The notes under the pieces are model-generated. The model was not told the DNA's origin. It searched no databases and was given only the letters and a program-made list of their open reading frames with translations. Below are positions 15,024 through 22,986 of a stretch of 40,441 nucleotides of DNA, piece after piece (the stretch's first letter is position 1; every line of letters begins with the position of its first letter). Made by a program: the position numbers and the translations under genes. Source of the DNA: Pandoraea sp. ASV26. Its GTDB lineage: Bacteria > Pseudomonadota > Gammaproteobacteria > Burkholderiales > Burkholderiaceae. The DNA lies in the NCBI RefSeq assembly GCF_016428915.1, contig NZ_JAELTP010000045.1, positions 1-40,441 on the forward strand, in the 5' to 3' direction.

Positions 15024-15917
15024 ATGCTAAGCATCCTGATCCCCACCTGGAACAATCTGCCGTTCCTCAAGCTATGCATCGATAGTGTTCGCCGTCATTC
15101 CGGCGAAGCACACGAGATCCTCGTGCACGTCAACGATGGCAGCGACGGCACGCTGGAATGGGTCAGGGAACAAGGGCTGCGCCACACGCACAGCACCGGC
15201 AACGTGGGCGTCTGTCTGGCGCTCAATCAGCTCGCGCCGCTCGCGTCGCACGACCAGTTGCTCTTCCTGAACGACGATATGTTCGTCACCCCGGGCTGGG
15301 ACACCGCACTCATCGATGCCGCCCGTGCCCTCGACACGCCGGTCTACTACCTCTCGTCGGTGATGATCGAACCGAACGCCGGGGTCAGCAAGCAGGTGAT
15401 CGCGAAGGACTTCGGCACGACCACCGAGACCTTCGACGAAGCCGCCCTGCTCGCCTTCGCCGCGTCGCTCAGCCGTGAGGACGTCAACGGCGTGCCGACG
15501 CAACCCACGCTTGTGAGTCGCAGTCTGTGGCATCTCGTGGGCGGCTACAGCATCGAGTTCGGGCCGGGCATGAGCAGCGACGACGACTTCCTGATGAAGT
15601 TGTGGCTCGTCGGCTGCCGCACGTTCCGCATTGTCGGCAAGAGCGTGGTGTATCACTTCGGATGCCGCTCGACGGGGCGTGTCGTGAAAAATCGCGGCAG
15701 CCGCGAGTTTCTGATGAAGTGGGGCATGACGCAGGCCGAGTTCAAGCGTGACTATCTCGATCTGGCGGGCACACCGGCTGGCGCCGCGTTACCCAATGTG
15801 CCCCGGCCCAGCGGCAAGAGCCGCCTCAAGCGCACAGTGCACGGCAGCAAGCCGTATCCGCTCGAAGATCTGGAGCGCTGGGACCCCAACGTGCCCAGTC
15901 ACCTGAAGCTCGACTGA
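15024..15917 (+). CDS. Family 2 glycosyltransferase
   Basis: A 297-residue GT-A fold enzyme that transfers a sugar from a nucleotide donor, probably in cell-surface glycan synthesis. It begins MLSILIPTWNNLPFLKLCID, the standard GT2 start. The nucleotide-binding region has HVNDGSDGTLEW and GNVGVCLALNQ, and the metal-binding motif is NDD (83-85) in LLFLNDDMFV. The acceptor side has SSDDDFLMKLW as the probable catalytic acid region. There is no membrane helix. It follows the ligase-like gene by 16 bases on the same strand. Sugar specificity is unknown. Confidence 0.85.
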   Translation: MLSILIPTWNNLPFLKLCIDSVRRHSGEAHEILVHVNDGSDGTLEWVREQGLRHTHSTGNVGVCLALNQLAPLASHDQLLFLNDDMFVTPGWDTALIDAARALDTPVYYLSSVMIEPNAGVSKQVIAKDFGTTTETFDEAALLAFAASLSREDVNGVPTQPTLVSRSLWHLVGGYSIEFGPGMSSDDDFLMKLWLVGCRTFRIVGKSVVYHFGCRSTGRVVKNRGSREFLMKWGMTQAEFKRDYLDLAGTPAGAALPNVPRPSGKSRLKRTVHGSKPYPLEDLERWDPNVPSHLKLD

Positions 15918-16017
15918 GCCGGGCGGCCGGCCCGGATCGCTACTGTCGGCTGACGCACGTCAGCCGTCTCTCCCGCCGGCGCTCGCGCCTGCTCAGCAAA
16001 CGTTCACCCGCAGGCAG

Positions 16018-16188
16018 TCAATGCCGCGGGTGGCGAATCTTCTCCCACGCGTGCTCGAGACGTTGCACCGCGCGATGATCGGGGTGGCGCGTCCACCAGA
16101 CACCCAGCTCCCACACCATGCCAGCCAGCAGCGCGATTACGACCAGCGCGCCGATCGTGTACCAGATCTCACCGAATGAGGTTGCCAT
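16018..16188 (-). CDS. Small single-span membrane protein (56 aa)
   Basis: A 56-residue protein with one hydrophobic helix (about residues 8-28, IWYTIGALVVIALLAGMVWE) and a basic, His-rich cytoplasmic tail ending HAWEKIRHPRH. The ATG at 16188 is preferred because GGGAGG lies five bases upstream; an in-frame start 24 bases earlier (16212) has none. It lies alone, 124 bases from the end of the YeiH gene on the same strand. Function unknown. Confidence 0.6.
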   Translation of the reverse strand: MATSFGEIWYTIGALVVIALLAGMVWELGVWWTRHPDHRAVQRLEHAWEKIRHPRH

Positions 16189-16311
16189 CACGGCCTCCCG
16201 AAAATGCTTCACGGACGACCGACGGTCATCCGTGATTGCATTTTAGGCGACCGAACCCGGCTTGCCCGCCGGGTCTGCCCTAAGCCTCGCCGCCGCGCGG
16301 GGCCACGCCCA

Positions 16312-17364
16312 TCAGAGCTGGCCCATGGCCAGTTGCACCGCGAGGCTGCTCACCGACACGGCCGCCCAAACACCGAGCCCCAGCAGAATGGGACGCACCC
16401 CGGTCGAAGCCATGCGGCGCAGGTTCGACGACAGGCCGATGGCCGTGAGGGCGACGATGATAAGGAACTCCGCAGCATCGTGAATCCAGGGTTGCAGTTC
16501 GGCCGGCACGAGGCCCGCCGTACGGATCCCCGACGCAATCAGGAAGCCGAGGATGAACCACGGGAAGATGCGGGCAAGGCTGAAGTTACCGGCCCCGGCG
16601 CGCTTGGCGCGGTAGGCCACGATGGCAGCGAGCGACAGGCAGATCGGGATGATCAGCGTGGCACGCGTGAGCTTGACGATGGTTGCGTAATCGCCCGCCG
16701 CCTTGCTGTAGCTGTAACCGGCGGCCACCACCGACGACGTGTCGTTGATCGCCGTGCCGGCCCACATCCCGAAGCCGAGGTCCGACAGGTGCAGCATGTG
16801 ACCCAGCATCGGGAACAGCAGCACGGCCGCAATGTTGAACAGGAAGATGGTCGAGATCGCGAAGGCCGTTTCGTGATCGTCCGGCTTGACGATGGGCGTG
16901 ACCGCCGCAATCGCCGATCCGCCGCAGATCGCCGTGCCCACGCCGATGAGCAGCTTGAGCTTGTCGCCAACGCCGAGCAGACGCCCCAGCCCCCAGGCCG
17001 ACAGACCGGCAGCGGTGATCGTCACCGCCGTGACCGCCAGCGACTCGAGCCCCGTGTGGGCCACCTGCGTGAGGCTCAGGCCGAAGCCGAGCGCGATGAT
17101 CGACCACTGAAGCACATACTTCGAGGCGAACTTGATACCGGCTTCGTAGCGTGCGCCGGGCGCGAACACGTTGCGAACGACGATGCCGAGCAGGATGCCG
17201 AACACCGGGCCGCCGATGAGCGGCATCTGACGACCGAGCAACAGCGCCACAAAAGCGATCACCGTCGAGAGGATCAGACCGGCCCAAGGATTGTGCTGAT
17301 CCGGTACCAGCGTATCGGGTCGGCTGGCCGTGGCGGGGCGGGTGATATGGGCTTTTGTGGTCAT
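16312..17364 (-). CDS. YeiH/UPF0324 family putative sulfate exporter
   Basis: A 350-residue inner-membrane protein with about ten helices, the normal length for UPF0324. Members are described as putative sulfate or sulfonate exporters. Family signs are GLILSTVIAFVALLLGR in helix 1, GIKFASKYVLQWSIIALGFG, GVGTAICGGSAIAAVTPIV in the middle, and AINDTSSVVAAGYSYS. The ATG at 17364 has AGAGGAG eight bases upstream. In enterobacteria the gene is divergent from the LysR regulator yeiE; here the divergent neighbour is a DsbA-fold isomerase, and no regulator gene is adjacent. Palindromes in the upstream gap suggest a regulator all the same. Confidence 0.85.
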   Translation of the reverse strand: MTTKAHITRPATASRPDTLVPDQHNPWAGLILSTVIAFVALLLGRQMPLIGGPVFGILLGIVVRNVFAPGARYEAGIKFASKYVLQWSIIALGFGLSLTQVAHTGLESLAVTAVTITAAGLSAWGLGRLLGVGDKLKLLIGVGTAICGGSAIAAVTPIVKPDDHETAFAISTIFLFNIAAVLLFPMLGHMLHLSDLGFGMWAGTAINDTSSVVAAGYSYSKAAGDYATIVKLTRATLIIPICLSLAAIVAYRAKRAGAGNFSLARIFPWFILGFLIASGIRTAGLVPAELQPWIHDAAEFLIIVALTAIGLSSNLRRMASTGVRPILLGLGVWAAVSVSSLAVQLAMGQL

Positions 17365-17426
17365 CGCAGGCACTCCTCTGGAATGACTGCAAGTCTAAAA
17401 ACTTCGCTTTGATAATAAAAATCGTT

Positions 17427-17442
17427 ATATCGGATACGATAT
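17427..17442. promoter_or_regulatory. Palindrome ATATCG-GATA-CGATAT upstream of yeiH
   Basis: A perfect 6-bp inverted repeat with a four-base centre, 63 bases upstream of the YeiH-family start, in an A/T-rich patch (17395-17465). TATCGG (17428-17433) is also repeated inverted as CCGATA (17453-17458). The position fits a regulator site, with LysR-type control expected from the family. Confidence 0.4.
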
Positions 17443-17610
17443 ATTCAAATAACCGATAGTTATTGAATCGACGCCTAACCCGCTGAATTGATGGACTTTT
17501 CCGCATCCGTCGCACACTGCCACGGGTACAAACGTCCGCCATAGGCCGCTAAACTCTCCGAAGCCGCCCCCGAAACGTGTCCCGAATCCCTGTCCAGGAG
17601 ACCGTGCCTC

Positions 17611-18273
17611 ATGTCGCAAGCTGCCGACACCCCTGCGCGTCGTGCCCAGTGGTATTTCGATTTCGCGTCCCCTTTCGCCTATTTGCAGTTCGAGCGTTTC
17701 GACACGTTGCCGCGATCGCTCGCCATCGATCTCAAGCCGATCGTGCTGGGTGCGATCCTCGCGCATCTGCAAACGCAGGGGCCGGCCGAGACGCCGCACA
17801 AACGCATCTTCACGTACCGCATGGCCCAGTTCCGCGCCGAGCAGGACGGCATCGCGTTCCGCATGCCGCCGGTGCATCCGTTTCACCCGGTCCGGGTGCT
17901 GCGTCTGGCTGTGGCGCTCGGCGCGACGCATGACGTGGTGCGCACGATCTTCCGGTTCATCTGGGCGCAGGGGCGCGACGTCACCGATGCGCAAGGCTGG
18001 CAAGACCTGAGCGAGCGTCTGGGGCTTAGCGCTGACGACGCGATCGCCCGTGCCGAGGCGCCTGAGACCAAGGCCGCGCTGCGCGCGAACACCGAAGCGG
18101 CGATTGCCGCCGGGGTATTCGGCGTGCCGACGTTTGCCTATGACGGGGAGCTGTACTGGGGAGACGACGCCACAGCGCTGTTCCGCCACTGCCTCGCGCA
18201 TCCGGAGTGGCTGCGCTCGCCCGACGTCGCGCGTCTGCAACAGGTGACGGTCGGCGTACGGCGCGAACGCTGA
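17611..18273 (+). CDS. 2-hydroxychromene-2-carboxylate isomerase family protein (DsbA/GST kappa fold)
   Basis: A 220-residue thioredoxin-fold enzyme. The family isomerises 2-hydroxychromene-2-carboxylate with glutathione in naphthalene degradation, and many members have other unknown substrates. The N-terminal motif WYFDFASPFAYLQFER places the glutathione-activating serine at S20. The conserved C-terminal GVFGVPTFAYDGELYWGDD supplies the cis-proline and ends the fold. The ATG at 17611 is preceded by CAGGAG ten bases upstream. No naphthalene genes lie nearby, so the physiological reaction is probably a general glutathione-dependent one. It is convergent with the SGNH hydrolase. Confidence 0.85.
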   Translation: MSQAADTPARRAQWYFDFASPFAYLQFERFDTLPRSLAIDLKPIVLGAILAHLQTQGPAETPHKRIFTYRMAQFRAEQDGIAFRMPPVHPFHPVRVLRLAVALGATHDVVRTIFRFIWAQGRDVTDAQGWQDLSERLGLSADDAIARAEAPETKAALRANTEAAIAAGVFGVPTFAYDGELYWGDDATALFRHCLAHPEWLRSPDVARLQQVTVGVRRER

Positions 18274-18301
18274 GCCCGCGCGTGCCTGAGAGGCCAGAAG
18301 G

Positions 18302-19645
18302 TTACTTCGCGTTGCCGAGAACCAGCGGCAGCGGCACGGCGTCAGCCATTGCGGCATAGCCGGCGTCGCTCGGGTGGGTGCCGTCGCCGCTGTCCAGACG
18401 CGGCAGCATGCGCGTGGGCTGCGCCGGATCGCGCAAGGCGGCGTCGAAATCGATCACACCGTCGAAGGCCCCGCCCGTGCGCACCCATTGGTTGACGGCT
18501 TCGCGCACCGCTTCGCGCTCGGGCGGCAGCTTGCCCGGCGGAATGGTCGTGCCGAGAATGCGGACATTGCGCGAACGCGCCGCCGCGATGAGCGACTGAT
18601 ACCCCGCGATCATGTCGGGCGCGCTCACGATCACGTGCGGCACGTCGCAGTCGAGTCCGCCGTGAGGCGGCACGTAACCGAAATTGATGTCGTTGATGCC
18701 GATCTGCACGACGACCGTGCGCACGCCCGGCTGCTCCAGCGCGTCGCGCCGGAAGCGCGCAACGAGGCGCTCGCCGTAGCAGGCCGAATCGTGCAGCAAA
18801 CGGTTGCCGCTGATGCCGAGATTGAGCACGGCGATGTCACGCCGCCCGGCACTCTCCAGACGCCGCGCCAGCACGTCCGGCCAGCGCCGATTCGCGTTCA
18901 GCGTGCTGCGCATGCCGTCCGTAATCGAGTCGCCAATGGTGACGATGGCGTGCGCAGGCACCTCCGGCACCACGCTAAGGCCGGCCAGCCAGAGCGTATT
19001 CGTGAAGCGCGTGGGATACGCCGACGCCTGAGCGGTCTCCACGAAATCTCCCGCACCGCTCAGGAACGCGGTCTGCTGCGCGATCTTGTGCCACGTGGTC
19101 GGCGGCTTCGCTTCCCGTGTGAAAAGACTCACAGCCAGCGGCGTTCCGGCTCGAACGGCGAAGGGCAGCGGATCGCTCTCCAGCGAAGCGCCTGGCGCGA
19201 TGCGTGCCATCGGCTGGCCGCCGAACGTCAGCGCGCGCAGGCTGGCGGCATCCACCGCCGCACCTCGCACCGACACGGCAAGGCTCGCGCGATCGATCAC
19301 CAACGGCTGCGTGCCGTAAGCATTGGAAAAACGCACACGGACGTCGTTACCGGAAAGGGTTGGAAAGACAATCTGACGCACGGTGCGCCCGCTCACGGCC
19401 GGCGCACGATTGAACGACGGTGCCGCCGGATGCTGTGCCACGGCTTGCGGTGCCGTCGCCCACGCACCCACGCGTGCGTTCTGCGCGAAGGCTGACGACG
19501 GCACGCCCGCCAACGCGACAGCGAACAGCGCACCGGTCAACGCCACGCGCAGCATACGAAACGCCGGCAACACAGGCAGCGCACGAGGCGTTCGGCGCAA
19601 ACCGTTGGCGGAAGAAGACCGGTGGATCAGAAACGTCGGGAGCAT
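18302..19645 (-). CDS. Secreted SGNH-hydrolase (GDSL esterase/lipase family)
   Basis: A 447-residue exported hydrolase from the start at 19645. A long N-region leads to a signal peptide, MLRVALTGALFAVALAG then SSAFA before the cut; a start at 19555 would give a standard-length signal and cannot be excluded, as neither start has a clear ribosome binding site. A beta-rich N-terminal domain follows (about 65-225), then the SGNH domain: block I GDSITDG (S240), block II NLGISGNRL, block III VVQIGINDI, and block V DGTHPSDAGY with H424. It should cleave esters, perhaps acyl or acetyl groups on carbohydrates, outside the cytoplasm. It stands alone, convergent with the isomerase. Confidence 0.83.
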   Translation of the reverse strand: MLPTFLIHRSSSANGLRRTPRALPVLPAFRMLRVALTGALFAVALAGVPSSAFAQNARVGAWATAPQAVAQHPAAPSFNRAPAVSGRTVRQIVFPTLSGNDVRVRFSNAYGTQPLVIDRASLAVSVRGAAVDAASLRALTFGGQPMARIAPGASLESDPLPFAVRAGTPLAVSLFTREAKPPTTWHKIAQQTAFLSGAGDFVETAQASAYPTRFTNTLWLAGLSVVPEVPAHAIVTIGDSITDGMRSTLNANRRWPDVLARRLESAGRRDIAVLNLGISGNRLLHDSACYGERLVARFRRDALEQPGVRTVVVQIGINDINFGYVPPHGGLDCDVPHVIVSAPDMIAGYQSLIAAARSRNVRILGTTIPPGKLPPEREAVREAVNQWVRTGGAFDGVIDFDAALRDPAQPTRMLPRLDSGDGTHPSDAGYAAMADAVPLPLVLGNAK

Positions 19646-19798
19646 CGGGACAACGTAGGCAATTCGGCCGGAATCGTCCGGCGACAGCCGCCATTGTGCC
19701 TGATTGTGGTCGATGGAAAAGGCTGACGTCGCCGCACGCGATGCCGAGGTCACGCGCGGTTTGATGTGGCGAAACCCGGCGTCTCGAGACGCAGCGCG

Positions 19799-20380
19799 TC
19801 AGCGCGTCGAAATGACGATGGCCACGCGCCGATTCTGCGCACGGCCCGCGGGCGTGCTGTTATCCGCCACGGGGTTGCGCTTGCCGGCACCGATCGTTTG
19901 AATCCCGGCGCGTTGCATGCCGGCCTCGACCAGCACGTTGGCCACCGCATCGGCGCGGCGAGCCGAGAGCTGCTCGTTGTAGGCATCGCCGCCCATCGAG
20001 TCGGTATAGCCATAGACGCGAACCTCGTGCAGGCCAACCCGCACGAGCGTGCCGCCGATGCGCGAGACCGTCTGCCGCGCGGCGTCGCGCAACACGAACT
20101 TGTCGGTATCGAAGAGCACCGTATCCGACAGGCCGAACTCCCAGCCTTCATCGGTCTGCTTGAAGCCCTCTGCCTTGAGGGCCGCAATCTGCTCGGCCGT
20201 CAGGCCGTGAACCGGCGTGGTCTGGCAGCCGGCCAGCGCCCCGAAACCCAGCAGGCAGAAGATCCCCAGCAACGTCCGTGCAGACGTCTTCCATCGGGTG
20301 ATGGCGCGAACGAGGCACGCCGCGAAAGTCCGGTTCAGCAGGCGTGGGCGCGAGTCTTGAGTGTCAACAGCGAAGTCCAA
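19799..20380 (-). CDS. yfiB: YfiB-type OmpA-domain outer-membrane lipoprotein
   Basis: A 193-residue protein. A hydrophobic stretch ends in the lipobox GALAGC (C52). The OmpA peptidoglycan-binding domain spans about 80-190, with VYGYTDSMGGDAYNEQLSAR and AQNRRVAIVI. In Pseudomonas aeruginosa YfiB sequesters YfiR at the outer membrane and so releases the cyclase YfiN; the gene order here is the same (yfiR, yfiN, yfiB), which is the main reason for the name. The start is a TTG at 20380 that leaves a long leader of 51 residues, so the true start is uncertain. It follows yfiN by 79 bases on the same strand. Confidence 0.8.
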   Translation of the reverse strand: MDFAVDTQDSRPRLLNRTFAACLVRAITRWKTSARTLLGIFCLLGFGALAGCQTTPVHGLTAEQIAALKAEGFKQTDEGWEFGLSDTVLFDTDKFVLRDAARQTVSRIGGTLVRVGLHEVRVYGYTDSMGGDAYNEQLSARRADAVANVLVEAGMQRAGIQTIGAGKRNPVADNSTPAGRAQNRRVAIVISTR

Positions 20381-20459
20381 ATCCAGTCCCCATTGCGTTG
20401 TGTAATCCGGTCGTCATTGATCGTGATGCTCTCTTTCAGCTTAGCCGCTGCGCGCCGCC

Positions 20460-21848
20460 TTATCTCTTGGGGCTTTCCGCAACGTGCCAGGTGCCGACGC
20501 CGACACGCTTGGCCTGATACATCGCCGCGTCCGCTGCGCGCAACAGCCCGTTGGCGTCCTCGGCATGGGTGGGGTACAACGCGACGCCGATGCTCATCGT
20601 CGTGACGATTTCGCTGCCATTGGGCAGCACGATCGGTTTCTCCATGCCCACGAGCACGCTTTGCGCGAGTCGCACGGCGTTCGAGGTCTGACGCACGCCC
20701 GGCAGCATGACGGCGAACTCATCGCCGCCCAGACGCGCGACCAGATCGCCCTCGCGCAACGGCTGGCGCAAACGCTCGGCAACGGCCACGAGCACGGCAT
20801 CGCCGGCATCATGGCCCAACTGATCGTTGATCTCCTTGAAGCGGTCGTTGTCGAGATACAGCAGCGCGACGTGCGTGCCGAGCTCACGCGCGTCGGCGAG
20901 CGCTTGCGCCAGGCGCGACTCGAAATAGGCCCGGTTCGGCAGCCCCGTCAACGGATCGTGATTGGCCTGATGCGCAAGGGTGGCGTTCTGCGCACGCAAA
21001 TGGTTCTGCCACCCCTCGAATTCGTCGAGCAACGCGTTGAAGTCGTCGCCGAGTTCCTTGAGTTCCGCCAAGGGTGTGGCGGCCACACGCTGATGGAACG
21101 CCCGCTCCCGGCGCACCGCGTGCGCCACTTCGGCGAGCGCGCGCAGTGGCTTGACGATATCGCGATGCATGCGCTTGGCGAGCACATTCGACACCGCAAA
21201 CGTCACGAGCAGACAGGCGAGTATGCCGCTCACGCCACTGAGCAGGAAGACGAAGAATTGATGCCCTTCTCCCTGCACTTCGATATAGCCGACGACCTTC
21301 CCGTCGTGACGAATCGGCAGCGTGACGGCGCCGGGCAGCGCCACGTCGGCGACCATGCGCTCGACGCGCGCGAGCGCACTGCCGTCACGGCGGCGCCACA
21401 GCGCGAACTGCGCGTTGCGCGCGTCGAGTACGCGCACCTGAAAGATGTCTTCTTCGTTGGCGATCAGCGCGATCGCCTCCTGGGCGGCCACGCGGTCGCC
21501 GAACACGACGGCAGCCTCTGCGGTGTAGGCGAGCGAACGTCCGATGAGCAGCAGATTGTTCTCGGCGTACGCGCGCAAGGCGAGCCATGCCACGAGTGAG
21601 AGCGCCACGGCGGCAAGCACGACCGCGGAGACCGCCAGACGCAAGTGGGTACGGCGCAACACTCGCTGCAATGACGGCCGGCTGCGACGGGTCTGCGCTT
21701 GCGGTGTGGCGGTGCGACCCGCGAGCGGCGGCTCGTGATCGCCACCCGCCGGCGGATCGGGGGGGAGGTGCGGCGGCAGCCCGGAAACCGGGGCGGGGGC
21801 GCCGGAACCGGGAGGCATCGCGGGAATTTGGGGGCGTTGGGTCGTCAT
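20460..21848 (-). CDS. yfiN: YfiN/TpbB-type membrane diguanylate cyclase
   Basis: A 462-residue inner-membrane enzyme that makes c-di-GMP from two GTP. Order: Pro-rich cytoplasmic extension (about 1-55), helix 1 (about 67-92), CHASE8-like periplasmic domain (about 93-195, with AEAAVVFGDRVAAQEAIALI), helix 2, HAMP linker, and GGDEF domain with an intact motif GGDEF (374-378). An inhibitory RxxD site, REGD (365-368), is placed five residues before it. The ATG at 21848 overlaps the yfiR stop as ATGA, so the cyclase and its repressor are translationally coupled. In the known system YfiR holds YfiN inactive from the periplasm. The Pro-rich extension is longer than in P. aeruginosa as I recall. Confidence 0.88.
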   Translation of the reverse strand: MTTQRPQIPAMPPGSGAPAPVSGLPPHLPPDPPAGGDHEPPLAGRTATPQAQTRRSRPSLQRVLRRTHLRLAVSAVVLAAVALSLVAWLALRAYAENNLLLIGRSLAYTAEAAVVFGDRVAAQEAIALIANEEDIFQVRVLDARNAQFALWRRRDGSALARVERMVADVALPGAVTLPIRHDGKVVGYIEVQGEGHQFFVFLLSGVSGILACLLVTFAVSNVLAKRMHRDIVKPLRALAEVAHAVRRERAFHQRVAATPLAELKELGDDFNALLDEFEGWQNHLRAQNATLAHQANHDPLTGLPNRAYFESRLAQALADARELGTHVALLYLDNDRFKEINDQLGHDAGDAVLVAVAERLRQPLREGDLVARLGGDEFAVMLPGVRQTSNAVRLAQSVLVGMEKPIVLPNGSEIVTTMSIGVALYPTHAEDANGLLRAADAAMYQAKRVGVGTWHVAESPKR

Positions 21849-22513
21849 GGTGTCCCCGGCTTTCGCGCCAGTTTCAGCACGTTGGGGTGCACACGCACGC
21901 CACTGCGTGCGACGGTGTCCAGGTTGATGTCGAACGTCACGCGCTCGGGATCGACGTTCAGGCAAAACATGGTCCCGAGCGTGCACGAGTCGTTTCGCTC
22001 GCTGATCGTCAAGACGGGGTGACCGGCGAGGTTCGCCAGTAATTGCCGGCGCTCGGCGTCGCTCACGGCGCCAAGATACAACGCGTCGCATAACGAACCG
22101 ATGGCGGGTTCAGCGACGGACATGCGTTGCGCTTCGACCGGCAATCCGCTGCTTGGCAAGGGCCCCGAGAGCAGGTCGCGCGCGTAGTCGGTGTTGCCGC
22201 TCACGCACAGGCGCACTTTGGCCGGCGGTGTCGGCCAGCGAGTGAAGCTGATGATGCCAAGCACCACTTGTCGCACGTTGGCGTCTCGCGCACTGGCGCT
22301 GGCGGGGGCGGCGGGGGCGGCAGGGGGGGCGGCGGGCGTAGCGGGCGTAGCGGGAGTGGCTGGCGGGGCGGCGTCAGACGTCTGCGCGACGGCATTGCCG
22401 AGTGCGGCCCAACACAGGAGCGGCAAGAAGAAGCGTAGCAAGCGCGCCGGATGCGCCAGACGCGCGTGCAGACGACGAGGCGCTCGGCGTTCTCGCCCGA
22501 TACCCTTTGTCAT
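21845..22513 (-). CDS. yfiR: YfiR family (DUF4154) periplasmic repressor of the cyclase
   Basis: A 222-residue exported protein. The N-terminus is basic (about 1-30) and is followed by a hydrophobic signal core, LLRFFLPLLCWAALG, and a likely cut after NAVAQ. A low-complexity Ala/Pro/Thr linker (about 44-72) leads to the YfiR domain, with RQVVLGIISFTRWP, VRLCVSG, LCDALYLG and a cysteine pair in DSCTLGTMFCLN. Four cysteines suit the two disulphides known in YfiR. It is first in the yfiR-yfiN-yfiB operon. The ATG at 22513 is chosen; a frame extension to 22615 reads through poorly coding sequence. The Ala/Pro linker rests on tandem 9-nt repeats (about 22300-22370) and may vary in length. Confidence 0.83.
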   Translation of the reverse strand: MTKGIGRERRAPRRLHARLAHPARLLRFFLPLLCWAALGNAVAQTSDAAPPATPATPATPAAPPAAPAAPASASARDANVRQVVLGIISFTRWPTPPAKVRLCVSGNTDYARDLLSGPLPSSGLPVEAQRMSVAEPAIGSLCDALYLGAVSDAERRQLLANLAGHPVLTISERNDSCTLGTMFCLNVDPERVTFDINLDTVARSGVRVHPNVLKLARKPGTP

Positions 22514-22935
22514 GCCGCTCGACGATGTCCAGACGTAATGCAACGCGGTCTTCCTCTGCCGAAAAAAGTGTGTCGTAGCGGGCACGCAACGCAATATCCG
22601 GCGGTTATTGCGCATGGCATTCGCTTGAGTCAGGCCGCATGATACCGAAGCTTGGCCTCAGGCCACATGAACGAGACCACAGCAGCCCGCTCCCGCCGGC
22701 ACATTGCCCTGTGCTGCCATGGCCGCTCCATCAGGCGTTTCGGTGGACTGCCCATGCACAGCATGCACGTGCCGGGGCATTTGCGAAACCCCTTCACCCC
22801 CCCGCGTTTTCCCTTGCCCACGTGCGCTCGCGACGTGGCAGAATGGCGCTCATAAGCATTTGATAAACAACGGGAATCGTGCGATCCGATCGCTTGATTA
22901 TCGAGATAAAAATCGCGACGCCAGGGAGGTGTTGC
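22514..22935. other. Gene-free divergent promoter region between yfiR and the EAL gene
   Basis: About 420 bases separate the yfiR start from the leader peptide of the EAL gene. I see no convincing reading frame in it. It holds a short TGGCCT-C-AGGCCA palindrome (about 22651-22672) and an A/T-rich patch at 22853-22870 that may contain the promoter of the plus-strand gene. No clear -10/-35 pair can be assigned by eye. Confidence 0.5.
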
Positions 22936-22986
22936 ATGACGTTCCTGAACTCCGGCCGGGCCGGCTTTCGGGAGGCACTGGCATGA
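22936..22986 (+). CDS. 16-residue leader peptide, translationally coupled to the EAL gene
   Basis: A 17-codon open frame, MTFLNSGRAGFREALA then TGA. The ribosome binding site AGGGAGG (22923-22929) lies six bases before the ATG and is better than most in the window. Its stop (22984-22986) overlaps the start of the EAL gene (22983) as ATGA. The EAL gene's own GGAGG (22971-22975) lies inside the leader. This suggests coupling: translation of the small frame may open or control the phosphodiesterase start. No rare-codon run or amino-acid run indicates classical attenuation. It could be fortuitous; conservation would decide. Confidence 0.5.
   Translation: MTFLNSGRAGFREALA

Noticed and set aside
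22855-22900. Flagellar sigma-28 promoter before the EAL gene
   Set aside because: A TAAA is present but the downstream GCCGATAA element matches too poorly at any allowed spacing.
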